Assembly: GCA_009760855.2 (NCBI GenBank) | Contig: WPIO01000012.1 | Span: 3,481,501 to 3,545,500, forward strand | DNA length: 64,000 bases | Direction of reading: 5' to 3' | DNA from: Cristatella mucedo | Lineage: Eukaryota > Bryozoa > Phylactolaemata > Cristatellidae | Part shown: piece by piece, positions 24,221 through 36,504 of the stretch | Position numbering within the stretch: the first letter of the stretch is position 1 | How the letters are laid out: each line of letters starts with the position of its first letter | Position numbers and translations under genes: made by a program | The notes under the pieces: model-generated | What the model was told of the DNA's origin: nothing | Databases searched by the model: none | The model's input: only the letters and a program-made list of their open reading frames with translations

Positions 24221-24879
24221 TCACCACGTAAGGGCTATGTCAGCTACGAGGGACAGATGATCCGACGGATAGGCAAGGCATGGCAGCAGATTGGGTCCGA
24301 CATCTTTGTCTTCAGGTGCAACAAGCACGGCTTCCACTGTGCACGCGGTTCTGGAGCACCAGATGTAATCAAGTGTGTGCCGCTCCTCCCTCGGTGGGCC
24401 ATTCGGCTGTCCACGGTATTTCCAAGTTGTGTACGGCATCTCATTTCCGGTAGCAAGAACATAAGCACTCTCGAATGTGCACAACGAGGGGAGGCCATCA
24501 CGGAAGGCCTGCACCACTGGTTCGTCAGGCAAAGCGTTGAAGTCACCACAGACGATGATGGGTGCTTTTGCTGGCACCAGCTGAGCAAGCCGTGACAGGA
24601 GAAAACGGCCCTGCTCTAGGCGGTGCTGCACGTATTGCCTGCGTGCTTTCAGGTGTGTAACAGCCATCCACAGGCGTTGGTGACTAGCGACATCATGAAG
24701 GCACAGCACGATCACCACTTGATTAGTCATGCCAGAGGACGACATAAGGATATCAGTGTGTCTGCTAACTTCGGAGAGCTTGCTGATTTTGTAGAACACA
24801 GCACACCCGTCGGCACCAAGATTGCCAGGTATATCAAGGCAAGGCGACTGAGGCTTGGGAAACCAAATGCCGTTATAAC
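24221..24879 (-). CDS. NOCT: Nocturnin terminal exon (most of the EEP catalytic domain)
   Basis: Minus strand. The exon completes a Gly codon (G|GT), then encodes about 218 residues to a stop at 24,221-24,223. Nocturnin removes the 2'-phosphate from NADP(H) in vertebrates, and was earlier described as a circadian deadenylase. It belongs to the CCR4-like endonuclease/exonuclease/phosphatase family. Visible motifs in order: GYNGIWFPKP, SPCLD, DGCAVFY, MTNQVVIV, VTHLKAR, IIVCGDFNALP (metal/catalytic Asp and Asn), YTTWKYR, RHTLDYIW and YPSDHLSLVADI (catalytic His). The NOCT-specific PKPxSPCLD and YTTWK make NOCT more likely than ANGEL or PDE12. The frame is intact. The start follows the acceptor ttttatcag; the open frame runs further upstream only as intron. 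Confidence 0.93.
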
Positions 24880-25724
24880 CTGATAAAAATAAAAGTGCCA
24901 TGGCAGGAGTAAAGTTCGTAGTCTCAACGGTATTTTCTTTCCGAACCACTAGCTGTGAATAAATACTGAGGCTATGAAGCTGCGACAGGCGAGCAGCACA
25001 GCCCAAAAACAGAGGTGGTGCTATCAGTAAACAATAGCACATTCACACCCACGAAAGCAATTTCTGGTCTATTGCAGGAGGAGGTAGCTAACAAACTATT
25101 ATGGGTAGCAAGCTAATGCCAACACTAGTACACGAGCTGAGATCATCCACGCTGCAATACTGGACACGGCTCTGCATAGTAGGGTATCATAATTAATAGC
25201 AAAAGCAAACCAAATGTCTTTAAGGTTTCAAATTAGAAAGAAATCCAGAGGCCTCACACTGCCTAAACAAAGACTCAATCCACCGGTAGATACCGTGCAT
25301 CGATATTTATGCAGCAGACATCACTTAAACTTAAGAGAACCAGACTTGTGTTACTCCAGATATATACACACTACACTCAGTGCTGTCAGGTAGCCATTTA
25401 CAGCTAGTATTGACTTCAGTTTTGAAACTGATGAGTGTGACAAAGGGTTTAACTTCCGACAGCCACAAGGAACACGGCTTCATATATGCTGGCTCACCCA
25501 TTGCTGCCGACTTGGTATATATGCAAGTTTCTCGCAGGTTTCAACCAGAGCTAATGCCACAGCAGCTGCAAACAAGACACCTACATAGACACAGGTATGA
25601 CAGTGTGCCGCCTTGAATGCTACATCGGTCTTGGATGTGGTCCATTGAAAAAAAGCTTCATTACTGCAGTGACAGTGCTGCTGTTGACAGTCAGAAAGTT
25701 ATTCCATAACAATACTGTTTCACA

Positions 25725-26528
25725 TACGCGACTTGAACGTCAAGTCTGCCTAATTTCAGCTACATAACGTTGCTAAAATTCGGGCTTGTTTAGATAAGGA
25801 TACCATGTCTAGGTTGGTCCATGCATTTGTAACATCCCGTCTTGATTTCTGTAACTCACTGCTCACTGGCCTACCGGCATGTGCAATCAGGCGATTACAT
25901 ATCGTGCAAAACTCTGCAGCTAGGCTTGTCTGTCCTGAGAGTCGCAGTTGCCACATCACACCACTTCTCGTCGACCTGCACTGGCTACCAGTCAAGCAAC
26001 GGATCGATTTCAAGATCTTGTCACTCACTTGTAGGTCATTTCATTCTTTGGCCCCAGCCTATCTCTCAGATCTACTCCCCCACCAGGCCAAGCATCGCAC
26101 CACCCGCTTCTCGGAATCCAACAGTTTACCAATACCCTGTACAAACCTCAAATCCTTTGGAGACCGTGCATTTACTTCGTATGCTCCCAAAGCCTGGAAC
26201 TCTCTCTCGACTTGCATCAGAACATCCCCTGACTTGACCACATTTAAAAAGAACTTAAAAACACACCTATTTAGGACAGCATTTAGTGGGTCCCTGTGAT
26301 TCGTCCTTCATGTGCTTATGCATGTTGACACTGCATGCTCCCACTAACTACATTTGCCTGCTGACCCTGTGCATGTCACCCCTAACCATGTTATTTACGT
26401 TCATCAAGCATGATATTACTCACCCTTCAATCGTGCTTCCCTTTGCAGCAAATGTAAAGCGCCTAGAAAGAGATTGAGTTCTCTGAGGGCACTTTATCGT
26501 GCATTATTATTATTATTATTGTTATTAT
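25725..26528 (+). mobile_element. 5'-truncated L2-like LINE
   Basis: Relatively young copy. An open frame at 25,805-26,299 encodes a 164-residue C-terminal part (HAFVTSRLDFCNSLL, NSAARLV, DLHWLPVKQRIDFK, LAPAYLSDLLPHQAK, AWNSLS), then the 3' UTR, tail and (ATT)n. It lies antisense in the NOCT intron. Confidence 0.9.
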
Positions 26529-26784
26529 TATCTTGTTGGATTCGTTTAGCCTTTTAAGCTGGACAAGCAAGCAAGCCGAGATGTAAGTCGATGCCGTACT
26601 TGTCTTAGTCATAGCAAATATAGGACGAAGGTTTATGTAGAGCTTAAGTTTCAATCAGGCACTGGACTTAAATCAAGTGTCCAAGTCATACATTTTCCTT
26701 TTGGTTATTGAAAACTGAAAATTTCTGCACACATAGGCTGGAACATGTTCCTCACAGAAAAATGAATGTGTAAAAACTAATAAT

Positions 26785-27295
26785 ATTGCACTTGATAAAG
26801 CGCCCTCAGAGAACTTAATCTCTTTCTAGGCGCTTTACATTTGCTGCAAAGTGATACGCAATAGAATAGTAAGTAAAATCATGCTTGAAAAACAAACAAA
26901 ATGAATAACATGGTTAGGGGTTACATGCACTGGGTCAGCATGCAAATGTGGTTAGTGGCAGCATGAACAGTGTCAGCACGCATAAGCACATCGAGGACGA
27001 ATCACAAGGACCCACTAAATGCTGTCCTAAATAGGTATGTTTTTAAGTTTCTTTTAAATGTGGTCAGGTCAGGGGATGTTCTGATGCAGGTCGGGAGGGA
27101 GTTCCAGGCTGTGGGAGCATACGAGCTAAATGCACGGTCTCCAAAGGATTTAAGGTTTGTACAGGGTATTGGTAAACTGTTGGATTCCGAGAAGCGGGTG
27201 GTGCGATGCTTGGCCTGGTGGGGGAGTAGATCTGAGAGATAGGCTGGGGCCAAAGAATGAAATGACCTACAAGTGAACTACAGCTTTTGTCTTCT
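26785..27295 (-). mobile_element. 5'-truncated L2-like LINE, inverted partner of the previous copy
   Basis: (ATT)-tail at 26,780-26,795, tail hairpin, 3' UTR, and a minus-strand open frame at 27,002-27,253 (APAYLSDLLPHQAKHRTTRF and onward). It is nearly identical to 26,040-26,500 in opposite orientation, about 260 bases apart. Confidence 0.9.
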
Positions 27296-27849
27296 AACAT
27301 TCGAAAAAGACACCAGTGTTCTCACCCCCAAGGAATAGCAAGACAAGATTACACACTGCAGAAATCAAATCAATAGCAAACAGTACATAAATAAAAAACA
27401 CACGAATATCAATTAAACCATACCTATGATAAGCAAAATATAAAGCCTATTTCTTTGAGAGTACTTACGATAAACAGGTAATAATGCTTGGAGACGTGGA
27501 TATAACAGACATACTAGACATAAATTTGTTACCTGGGCAGAGCCAGGATAGAGCCAAGGGGGGGGGCAGAGCTTATCTTGGATGCGAAGGCATGTCGGCA
27601 TGCCATGGGGCTTGACTCTCCTTTCTAGTCACTCAGAGGGGGTTAGGGCCCACTTGGTCGCCATCCCTATGTTTGAGGCATCGCCACTGGGCAGGTTGCT
27701 TGCATTTTGTGATCCAGGTCGAGGGTTTAAGCAGCACACAGTTTTTCCTTGCCTGCTGCAAGTGGGTTGAATACCACTAAGACGAATCAGCTGTTCTTTA
27801 CCTTTTTAGTTTTTAATTATCTCATCTAGAATTTTGTAACGTTCCCCTG

Positions 27850-28260
27850 GCTTCGTAACAAACAGCTTATCGGTCCTGGAAAACTCAGTTAACAGATTTA
27901 TCTGTCATGTTTCTCTAATCTCCACTGGCTGCCTATCAAGCACTGCAGCAACTTTAACGTCCTGTCATTCATTTTCAAGTTCTTCATACTCCTAGCCCAG
28001 CTTCCATATCTGAAAATCTTACTCTTACGGTGTCTAATTGCATCATTACCTCTCCCCCTGCATCTCATTCTGGTCGGCATGGTCTGTTCTGGTCAGATAA
28101 GCACAGAGCTTTAAGCTGCGCTGCTCCCACCGAACTCAAATCCTTTGGAAGTTCGCCCTCAGCTCCTATGCACCTACAGTCTAGAACTCTGATGATGACT
28201 ATATGCCTATTAATATCAAAACTTTCCTAGACTAGATGACGCTTACAGCAAAACTAAAAA
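27850..28260 (+). mobile_element. Old L2-like LINE remnant
   Basis: Worn coding words CACTGGCTGCCTATCAAGCA and GAACTCAAATCCTTTGGAAG match the C-terminal block in order. Just upstream, 27,680-27,800 may be a worn SINE-A. Confidence 0.5.
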
Positions 28261-28869
28261 CCAACTTGCTTCTCAGAGCATTGCTTCGCCGTATGAACCG
28301 ACCATGATGTGCTCAAGCATGCTACGATTAATCATGCGATATCATTTTTACCTGACCTAATAATTTTTGTCTCATTGCCCAAGGAGGAAGGGCAGTGGCA
28401 AGCCAACTTCAGCACCTACTACTCTACCGCTGCTTCCTGAAACCAATCCCTGCAGTTGACTTGCCGGTCAATTAGCATAGAGGCAAGCTAAGCCTAGCTT
28501 TTAACCCAAGAGCAGTCATCTTGGTTCAGCAGCTGCACCCCAGCTGTTTTTTATCATTACAAGGTCGGATATTAGCTAAATCCAAGAAACTCTTTGGTTG
28601 TAAGCTTTGCCGGTTCCATGGCCGAAAAGCCTTGCCTAGCTTTAGTTACAGCAATATGCTTGCCTGTTGCGATGTGCGCAGTTTAAATCAATCACTTAAT
28701 GTGCTTTTTTTCAGCCTAAGTAAAGTGCCGAGAATGAGATTCAATTATCTGACAGGATTATAAAAATGCTTGAATATAATCAGAAAAGTCGGGCCTTTCA
28801 CAGAAAAGAACACGACAGCCAACCGAACTAATTTACACGTCTGTGACATTGCATATAGGCTACTGCAAG

Positions 28870-29590
28870 TCCATTTATTCAGGACTCCTGGTGTGTGGCC
28901 TTAATCGTCTGCAACTGGTGCAAAACTTGGCAGCTTGTCTGGTCTGTCGTCAAAGGATAACTGCCACATCGCACCACTTCTGTCTGTACTAGATACCTAC
29001 CAAGTATCGAATCGAATTCAAGATTCTCTTTCTGGCTTGCCCGTAGCCTCATTTGCTTGCACCAGCTTATTCATCTAACTTCATCTCCTTCAGTGTGCTC
29101 TCACACTGATCAAGACTCAGCTTCCAGTCGTCTCTTGCCGTTTCTTGCACCAAACTGAAATCGTTTGGCGATCGGTCTTCATTTCGTATGCACCAAAAGA
29201 CTGGAACGGAGTTGCGACTTTGGTCACCATTTGCAATGACTTTGCATTATTTAGGTCTCAGCTGAAGACATGCCAGTCTTCTCAGCTTTCCTTTCGTCCG
29301 AGTGAACTTGGTCATTTTTTGTTTCTGTGTGTTTTGTGTGCTCACATGTGCATGATTCGGTGCATATAGCCAGGGGTGCATATAGCCAGGGGTGCCTATT
29401 TTTGCGCTTCAGCATGCTGGCCCAAGCATGACGCTTGTTTTTGCATTCTTGGCTAAGCATGATACAATGCATTTAATTATGCATTGATTATTGATTCTCT
29501 TTTAGCAAGTTGTAAAAGGCCTGGATAGAGATCCTGTTCCCATTAGGCAATATACATCAGCATAATATTTTTTATTATTATTATTATATC
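28870..29590 (+). mobile_element. Diverged L2-like LINE 3' end
   Basis: Order of blocks conserved (GGTGCAAAACTTGGCAGCTT, CACATCGCACCACTTCTGTC, AAACTGAAATCGTTTGGCGA), ending in (ATT)n at 29,575-29,587. It has a different 3' UTR (TTGTAAAAGGCCTGGATAGA), shared with the minus copy at 35,405. A separate subfamily. Confidence 0.7.
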
Positions 29591-31174
29591 AAAATGACAG
29601 CAAGCTAAATCAGTCAGATTATGACTTATATTCATTATTTGTGGTTCCTGAAGTTTAAATGCTAGCAACCGAATATATGCAATAATCTATGACTGAGGTC
29701 GTGCAAAAGCCGATGCCCTGCAATAGGCAGTCAGTTGTGCTTCTGCAGTTGGCCTAGGCATTTGAGCTGCTTTGAGCTCAAGGCCGCAGAGCCGCTGGTA
29801 TTCGTCATGTCTGCTAGACTTATCAACGCTTGGATATGGAATTGTAATGCTAAGGTGTGGGCGCTCTACGTCGTTGCCCTGCTCCGCTAATTTTGGCATA
29901 TCTGCGTGCACTGACGCTGCACACACAGGTGGCTAGCTGTGATACGACGTACAGGCCAGTAACCAGTATTCGTCATATGTCGGCTGAAACTAGCACCTTT
30001 ACGAGTGCAGTGTTTTCGGCCTAGTTCTGTCTGCTCGTGGAAGCCGCGCACAGAGTTTGTAGCAATTTGTCCCATACATAAGTGTGCTACACTTAAATTA
30101 ATTCTGCTCAAGTGGGCGCATGCTTGCAGAATACCGTGCAGCCTTATAGATGCAACTGAAAGGACAAAGTAGGCATCGCAGAAAAGATAACCAAAATGTG
30201 ATTATGACAGCAATAAAAAAGAAGGAATTTGATTTGATAAATCCTGGAAGAAACATAACAGAATAAATGAAAACTATTTCTATGCATAGATATCTTCAAG
30301 GTCGAGTCAGTCACTTTTAGGGCCTTTCACGTTCTTGCTCCTGCATGCTCAGTTCGTTATACTATGTGCTTGAAGCCCTTCTTCATGACTAAGTTCGTTG
30401 CAACTCAAACTCCAGCTCACAGGAGTAAGTGAGTGCTGGTTCCAAGCACGTAAAGTACTACTAGTGAAGCATTGACATCCAGGCACGAGTCAAGTTCACG
30501 AAGAGCTCACGGATAAATCCTAGGGTTTGATCAGATTTGACAGCTGCTTTTACATGGCTATGAGTTAGTATATAATTGCAATGCAGCATGCATGGAGAGA
30601 TTAAAGAGATTCAGTATAGCCCACTTATGTAGTCGTTAGGGCAAACCAGCTCACTGACTTGCAACATTGACCACTAAAGCAGGCATTTGAACATATTGCA
30701 ACTACCCAAGAGCACTACTCTTATGGACACTGGCTTCTGACCATTGATAAGGAGGACATCGGGCTAGGGTATGTACAGCAAAAGCAGCTGCTGGTCGGGG
30801 TCATAAGTTATACATTCACTCCATTGAAATCCTTAACCTGAGATCGCCTGCTTGGCCACGTCAGCAAACAAATGGCAAGAAGCTTGCCGATCACAGAACA
30901 ATCTCCGGCCATGCAGTGCTCTATTCAGATGATTCACGGCATCGTATCTTCTCTGCCTCTGCAATTAAATAGCAATGACCAGATCATACTAGAAGATGTT
31001 CTATCTGAAAATGTGCATCAAAGCCAAGTACAAGAGTTGGGTGTTTTTATCTTTCACGTGTCTCCTCTATTTTTTTTAAAAAAATACCTGTAATTGCTTC
31101 ACTAGATTTACATGTCAAGTCAGCCATTTTCCTTACTAAAAACAGTAAAGATCAGCTGATTCAACAGTCTAATT

Positions 31175-31325
31175 TCTACAGCAGTAGAAGAGCCGTAGCA
31201 GTAATCACCCCACGGTTGTAGCAAACAAAAAAGAACTGCATGCTGAATGACTCCAACCCTCGACCTAGGTCATGAGGTGTGAGCACTTTACCTTGGGCTA
31301 AGACCTGGCAGTTCCCAAACACCGG
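31175..31325 (-). mobile_element. SINE-A
   Basis: The minus strand shows the head (AAGGTAAAGTGCTCACACC, then a GGTCGAGGG box-B region) and the body end CTACGGCTCTTCTACTGC. Confidence 0.6.
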
Positions 31326-32039
31326 CTGCACCCAGTAAAAATCAGTGCTCAGTGAGCTCTACCGTGTATCATCACTTGCTATGTATACTACAGAGCTTAC
31401 ATCCGATTTCTCCTGCTTTCCCATCTACTATTCGTTTCAGGGTTATTACTTTTCTTAGACCCTTTTGCCATCTTTAATAAAAAAAAAGATAAAACGCCTC
31501 GAAAGTATCCCTGACGGCCATACTCACCGACTCCCAAAATGGACCAGACGGTATCTGAGGTCTTTTAGATACCTTCTTTCAAGCTCAGTTTCTCAATTAG
31601 ACGGGCATGAACTAGTGCCCGAAATATTCCTTTCGCTCAGAGAAGGCTGCAATTGGTTTGAAAACTTAGGGCTTAGCCCGTAAGCACTACCTGGTTTTCT
31701 TATAGGTAAACTAATAGTAACTCTCACGACAAGTGCACAACTTGATACAAGACATTTCGCCCCAACACTACAACCATTGCAGAAGTAGCCTAAATCCACG
31801 TACAAGCGCAGCTCTGCAGAAAAACATGTGAACTACCAACTCCAGCTCGAACCATGTACCTCTGATATTGTAAATGTAAGCAAAGCTAAATTTTCAGCTG
31901 GATTAAGGTAATGTTTTAACAACAAAGTAATACGGTTGGGCTAAGTACAAAATGGACGTGTCTGTGCATCCTCTATGGTTTAACCTACGACCTCTAAAGT
32001 TTGAGTACAAAAAAGTTAGCTAATTGGACTGTCTCATAA

Positions 32040-32172
32040 TTTAGCAGCAGCATAGCTGTAGCAGCTATCCCTCTTGCTTGCAGTGGGCAATAAAGATTTG
32101 CCTGCTCAGCAATGGAACCACTACATAGGTAGTGGAGTGTGAGCACCTTATCTCTAGATAAAAGTCCTAGCA
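32040..32172 (-). mobile_element. SINE-A
   Basis: Minus strand: AGATAAGGTGCTCACACTCC head and the body phrase AATCTTTATTGCCCACTGCA. Confidence 0.65.
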
Positions 32173-33304
32173 CTTTCTGACAGATCGGCAAAGCCATGGT
32201 AACTTGCCGCAGAACAGAATAAGCGAGGCTTCAATACAGCCACACAGCATCTATCCAATGTAACAACTTGCCAAAACTGTCCACTGCAAATTGATGAAGA
32301 GGTCTCTAGCCTTGCTCTATACACCATTATGAGACACACAGACAGGCAAATGCTAACCTATTTTAGCAGCTATTGTCACGGGACTAAGTGGCCTATGACA
32401 AGAATGAAGCGTATGGTGTAGGGGCATACACCGGGAGGTACTTTGCACAACGTAAAATTATGCCCCTGTTGTCCTACTACCAATGGGGCTAGTGTTGTGT
32501 AATCTTCACATCTCAGCTTAACGATAAGATGGTTGTTAAAACACACCAGGTACTACACGAGGACACAACTGCACGTCCAAACACGCACGTGTACACATTC
32601 ACTCACGTTCACGCACGTGTATAAAAACATGTACATACCATCCAGCTAGCTTCGTGTGCACACCAACAACGACTAATGAGAAGCTTAATTAAGTGTATCA
32701 TTCACATACACATATGCATCAATCAGGCCAAAATCAAGCTAAAAGGTCACCATCTCGTCAATCCTGCTCTTAGTGCACACATGAGGTAAGCTGAAAATCG
32801 AATTGTCAGTGCTCCAGGCATAAGCAATGGAAACATAATTAGATACCTAACTTATGGTAGGTGCAAATAAACTTTCTTAAGAAACAAATAGCACGAGAGA
32901 TTGCTTTGTCAAGCCAGTACAGCGAGATGCCAGTAGAATGGCATGCCCACGTATAAAACTGGTCCACAGCAGTAGTCGAGCGGTTTTGTGAAGCTTATAC
33001 AGTTTAAGTATCGTCTACTTCTGTTTTGTGATAATTGACAGAAAATGCATGCATGCCTAGCACTAGTTCGATATTGATAGGTTAGTCTCACTTAGTGGTT
33101 CGCCCAGTACGAATTGATGTTGTCAGAAGGAATAGCTAGATCGAGTGATCCGGTCGTCGTGGGGAGCAAAGGAACATATTTTTATGCGAGGGAAGTAGCA
33201 GCGCGAGTATTGCCAACAGACAGTTATTAACCGAAAGCATGTTGCATTGCCAACCAAATGTGTATTCCTATTATCTACCGGCAGCTTAAAGAGCTGGCCC
33301 TTAC

Positions 33305-33472
33305 CTAGCAGCCGTAGCTCAGTCTCGAAGAACCCAAAGTCGTCGATCTCTTGTAAGCATATCACATCTGCATCATATGTAAGCAGCTGCTCAAGCACTC
33401 GTTGTTTGCGGACAGACCAAACAAGTGCTTCAGGGGGACATCTGACAAAGTTGTCAGCTCCAGAACATAAAG
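33305..33472 (-). CDS. NOCT: Nocturnin internal exon (catalytic Glu)
   Basis: Minus-strand exon of 168 bases between the acceptor ctgtaatttcag and the donor gtaagg. It encodes LCSGADNFVRCPPEAL, then VWSVRKQRVLEQLLTYDADVI and CLQEIDDFGFFETELRLLG. DNFV.CP.EAL and ICLQE(I/V)D are nocturnin signatures; the Glu of LQE binds the catalytic metal. It ends in phase 1 and joins in frame to 24,879 (LLG|YNGIWF). It enters in phase 1, so an upstream exon carrying the MQWN(I/V)LAQ block must exist on the minus strand beyond 33,472. I did not find it. Confidence 0.92.
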
Positions 33473-33774
33473 CTGAAATTACAGGAGAGTACACGAACCA
33501 ATTAAATGTTGGACTAAGTCAAGCGTCGCTGACCGATACACATAAGATCACTCTAGCTTCTGTGATTTGCCATGCTAAAAGCCGAGAGAACAGTCTCACA
33601 GAAAATTTCAAGCAATTTAGCAACATATTATGATGCCAAATAACCAAACCATGTTGTCAATCCTGTAGGGTACACACAACCTAAAGTAATAACTTTAATG
33701 AGATTAGTGGCATGCTTAAACTTATAAATATCAGGTTATTTAACATCCTCATTAACAAGATATAAATCGGAGAG

Positions 33775-33905
33775 GGAACTTACCGGCTATCACTCCAGCC
33801 TGTAGTGGCAAAGAGGAATTGCCTGCAAATGGATTCGAACCTATGAATTCGGTCATGAAAGGTGTGTGAACACCTTACCTCTAGGCTCTTTGCCTACCTT
33901 TCGCC
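33775..33905 (-). mobile_element. SINE-A
   Basis: Minus strand: AGAGGTAAGGTGTTCACACA head, box-B-like GGTTCGAATCC, then body. Confidence 0.65.
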
Positions 33906-33989
33906 AGAATCGCTGTTGTGAAGCAATTGCATACTCCTTTCTTTAATAATTTGGGTCGTACGTTACTTATCATAGGACTAGTGAGCTTA

Positions 33990-34738
33990 GCTACTTTTAA
34001 GATAAAGCCAACATATGCTTATTTAGACAGTTATTCCACATCCAAATTGCTCCATGCATTTGTAACATCCCATCTTGACTTCTGTAATTCACTGCTTGCT
34101 GGTCTTGGGGCCTACGCAATCAGGCACTTGCAGCTGGTGAAAAACTCTGCAGCTATGCTTGTCTGTCGTGAGTGTCGCAGTTGCCATAGCACACCACTTC
34201 TTGCTGACATGCACTGGCTCCCAGTCAAGCAATGCATCAACTTCAAGGTTTTGTCACTCACTTTTAGGTCCCTTCATTCTTTGGCTCCAGCCTACCTATC
34301 AGATCTACTCCCCCACCAGGCTAAGCATCGTACCACCCACTTTTGGAATCTAACTGTTTACCCATACCTCGTAGGAGTCTCAAATCCTTTGGAGACTGCG
34401 CCTTTAGTTGGTACGCTCCCAAAGCCTGGAACTCACTTCCGACTTGCATCACGACACCCCCCCCCCACTTGTCTACATTTAAAAAGAAACTAAAAACGCA
34501 TCTATTTATCCCACCATTTAGTGGGTCCCTGAGATTCGACCTTTATGTGCTTGCATGTGTTCACACTGCGCATGCTGCCACTAACCATACTTGCATGCTG
34601 ACCCTGTGCATCTCACCTTTAACCATAATATTCTTGTTTATGCATGCTACCACTAACCATTCGATCGTGCTTCCTTTGCAGCAAATGTAAAGTGCCTAGA
34701 AAGATTGAGTTCTCTACGGGTGACTAATATTATAGAAG
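33990..34738 (+). mobile_element. 5'-truncated L2-like LINE
   Basis: Open frame at 33,918-34,493 carries HAFVTSHLDFCNSLLAG, DMHWLPVKQ and LAPAYLSDLLPHQAK, then frameshifts; a second frame to 34,690 continues. 3' UTR and tail follow, without a clean (ATT)n. Confidence 0.85.
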
Positions 34739-34742
34739 GCTA

Positions 34743-34895
<153 letters not shown>

Positions 34896-34944
34896 CCACA
34901 TTGTTATCACAAAGAATAATCTTATCTTCTCTTAAACACCGCAC

Positions 34945-35265
34945 TGGTTTGGCCCAGGGGTAAGATGCTCACCTTTAACGGCCAAGTTCGTAGGCTCGAG
35001 TCTTCTGGCCTAAGTGAAGCACCTAGATCAGCAGTTCTCAACCTGTGGGTCGCGACCCCTTTGGGGGTCGAACGACCCTTGCACAGGGGTTGCCTAAGAC
35101 CGTCAGAAAACACACATTTCCACATTTTGCACACAATAATGTTATGGTTGGGGGTCACCACAACATGAGGAAGTGTATTAAAGGGTCGAAACATTAGGAA
35201 GGTTGAGAACTACTGACCTAGATGTACGTTAGGGTTCACTAAGAGCACTATAAAAATGAAATACG
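34945..35265 (+). mobile_element. SINE-B split by a SPIN-like element
   Basis: Head GGCCCAGGGGTAAGATGCTC, box-B region GTAGGCTCGAGTC and AGTGAAGCACCTAGAT lie left of the insertion. The L2-type tail (ACCTAGATGTACGTTAGG, then AAGAGCACTATAAAAATG) continues to the right of it. The host SINE therefore predates the insertion. Confidence 0.75.
35029..35215 (+). mobile_element. SPIN-like hAT MITE, 187 bp
   Basis: The terminal inverted repeats are CAGCAGTTCTCAACC and, at the other end, GGTTGAGAACTACTG (14 of 15 bases pair). They are flanked by perfect 8-bp target duplications ACCTAGAT at 35,021-35,028 and 35,216-35,223. The subterminal sequence TGTGGGTCGCGACCCC, TTTGGGGGTCGAACGACCCT and the right part GGGGGTCACCACAACATGAG match what I remember of the SPIN (Space Invaders) hAT family of tetrapods. 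SPIN has also been reported from a few invertebrates. No transposase is present, so it needs an autonomous partner. Confidence 0.88.
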
Positions 35266-35404
35266 TTTTTTTTTAAAGAATAATCCTTAAATATATGCAT
35301 TACACACACAATAATTACAAATACATAGCAGTTACTACAGCATATAAACGCTTGGTTGTCCTGACTAGTGACACATTCGGATGAATCGGAATACAATAGG
35401 TTGC

Positions 35405-36115
35405 TTGAATAGCACCCTAAAAGAACTTAGCCCAAGTGCTTTACAACTCGTTACAAGAGAATCAATACTCACGGGGTTGGTGACATACACGGTATCAAGC
35501 ATACAAATACAAACAGGTATCATGCTTAGGCCAGCATGCTAAAGCAAACATGAAGATGCTCATGGTCACCAGTCCACTGGCTAGCAAGAAACATGCAGTT
35601 AATCATGTGCAGGTAAGCAAGCTAAGCACACAGGAACAAAAGCAAGACAAATTCAAGGGGGAAAGGGGAGAACTAGCTCACCATAACAGATGTATCTTTA
35701 ACTGAGCCTCAAATGATGCCAGGTCATTGCAGGTAGTCGAAAGCAAGTTTCAGACTTTCTGTGCATACCAGCAGAAGGCTCAATCGCCTTGAAATTTCAA
35801 CAAAGTCGAGGGATGGCAAGATTAGATATTGAGGAAAGGGTAGCATAACAGCACACCGGAAGAGCCAGGAAGTCAGAGAGGCTAGCTGGTGCAAGTAAGT
35901 GAAGCAACCTGTAAGCCAGCCAAAGGATCTGGAAATCGATTGGATGCTTTGATTGGGAGCCAGTATAGCTCTGATAGAAGTGGGGTGATGTGGCAATTAC
36001 ACTATTGATGACAGACCAAACAAGCAGCTGAGTTTTGGATCAGTTGAATTAAATGAAGGGCCCACTGCAACAGTCCTACGTAAAAGGCATTGCAGTAATC
36101 CAGACGTACTTACCA
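35405..36115 (-). mobile_element. Diverged L2-like LINE 3' end
   Basis: Minus strand: worn tail (GGGTGCTATTC) and TTGTAAAGCACTTGGGC, then coding words related to the copy at 28,870-29,590. No long open frame. Confidence 0.6.
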
Positions 36116-36504
36116 TCAGCAAGGGCATTGAACTGCATTACTCGAAGGCGTAATTTGGCACTGCAGCTGTTCTGGGCTTCTGCATCCAGGTCACGGGAGG
36201 CCTGCGATTTAAACCAATGCAGAGATTAGAATATACATGGCACACGGTAGCTTGAAGCTGCCACCATGAGTGAGTGAAGTTTCAATGCTCAATCGCATTC
36301 AAATTATTAAGTCAGACTTTTATCAAAACCGTGGCAGTGACGCAGGACATGCTGACCAAACAGCTTATGTTATTTCAGAGCAATGAAAGAGTCTGTGAAT
36401 GGCACCAGCAGACACCCCATAGGTATAAGTACACAGGGAACTCCCTATACACATGGGCCAACTTGACAGGAAAACAGTGTAACAGTGGAGATGGATGCTA
36501 GCAC

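Larger units (their letters stand above)
24880..33304 (-). other. NOCT intron, 8.4 kb, repeat-rich
   Basis: Phase-1 intron with donor gtaagg at 33,304 and acceptor ttttatcag at 24,880. It holds L2-like copies in both orientations and SINE-A copies, listed separately. Between 29,600 and 31,170 and between 32,180 and 33,300 I see no other feature. Confidence 0.85.
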
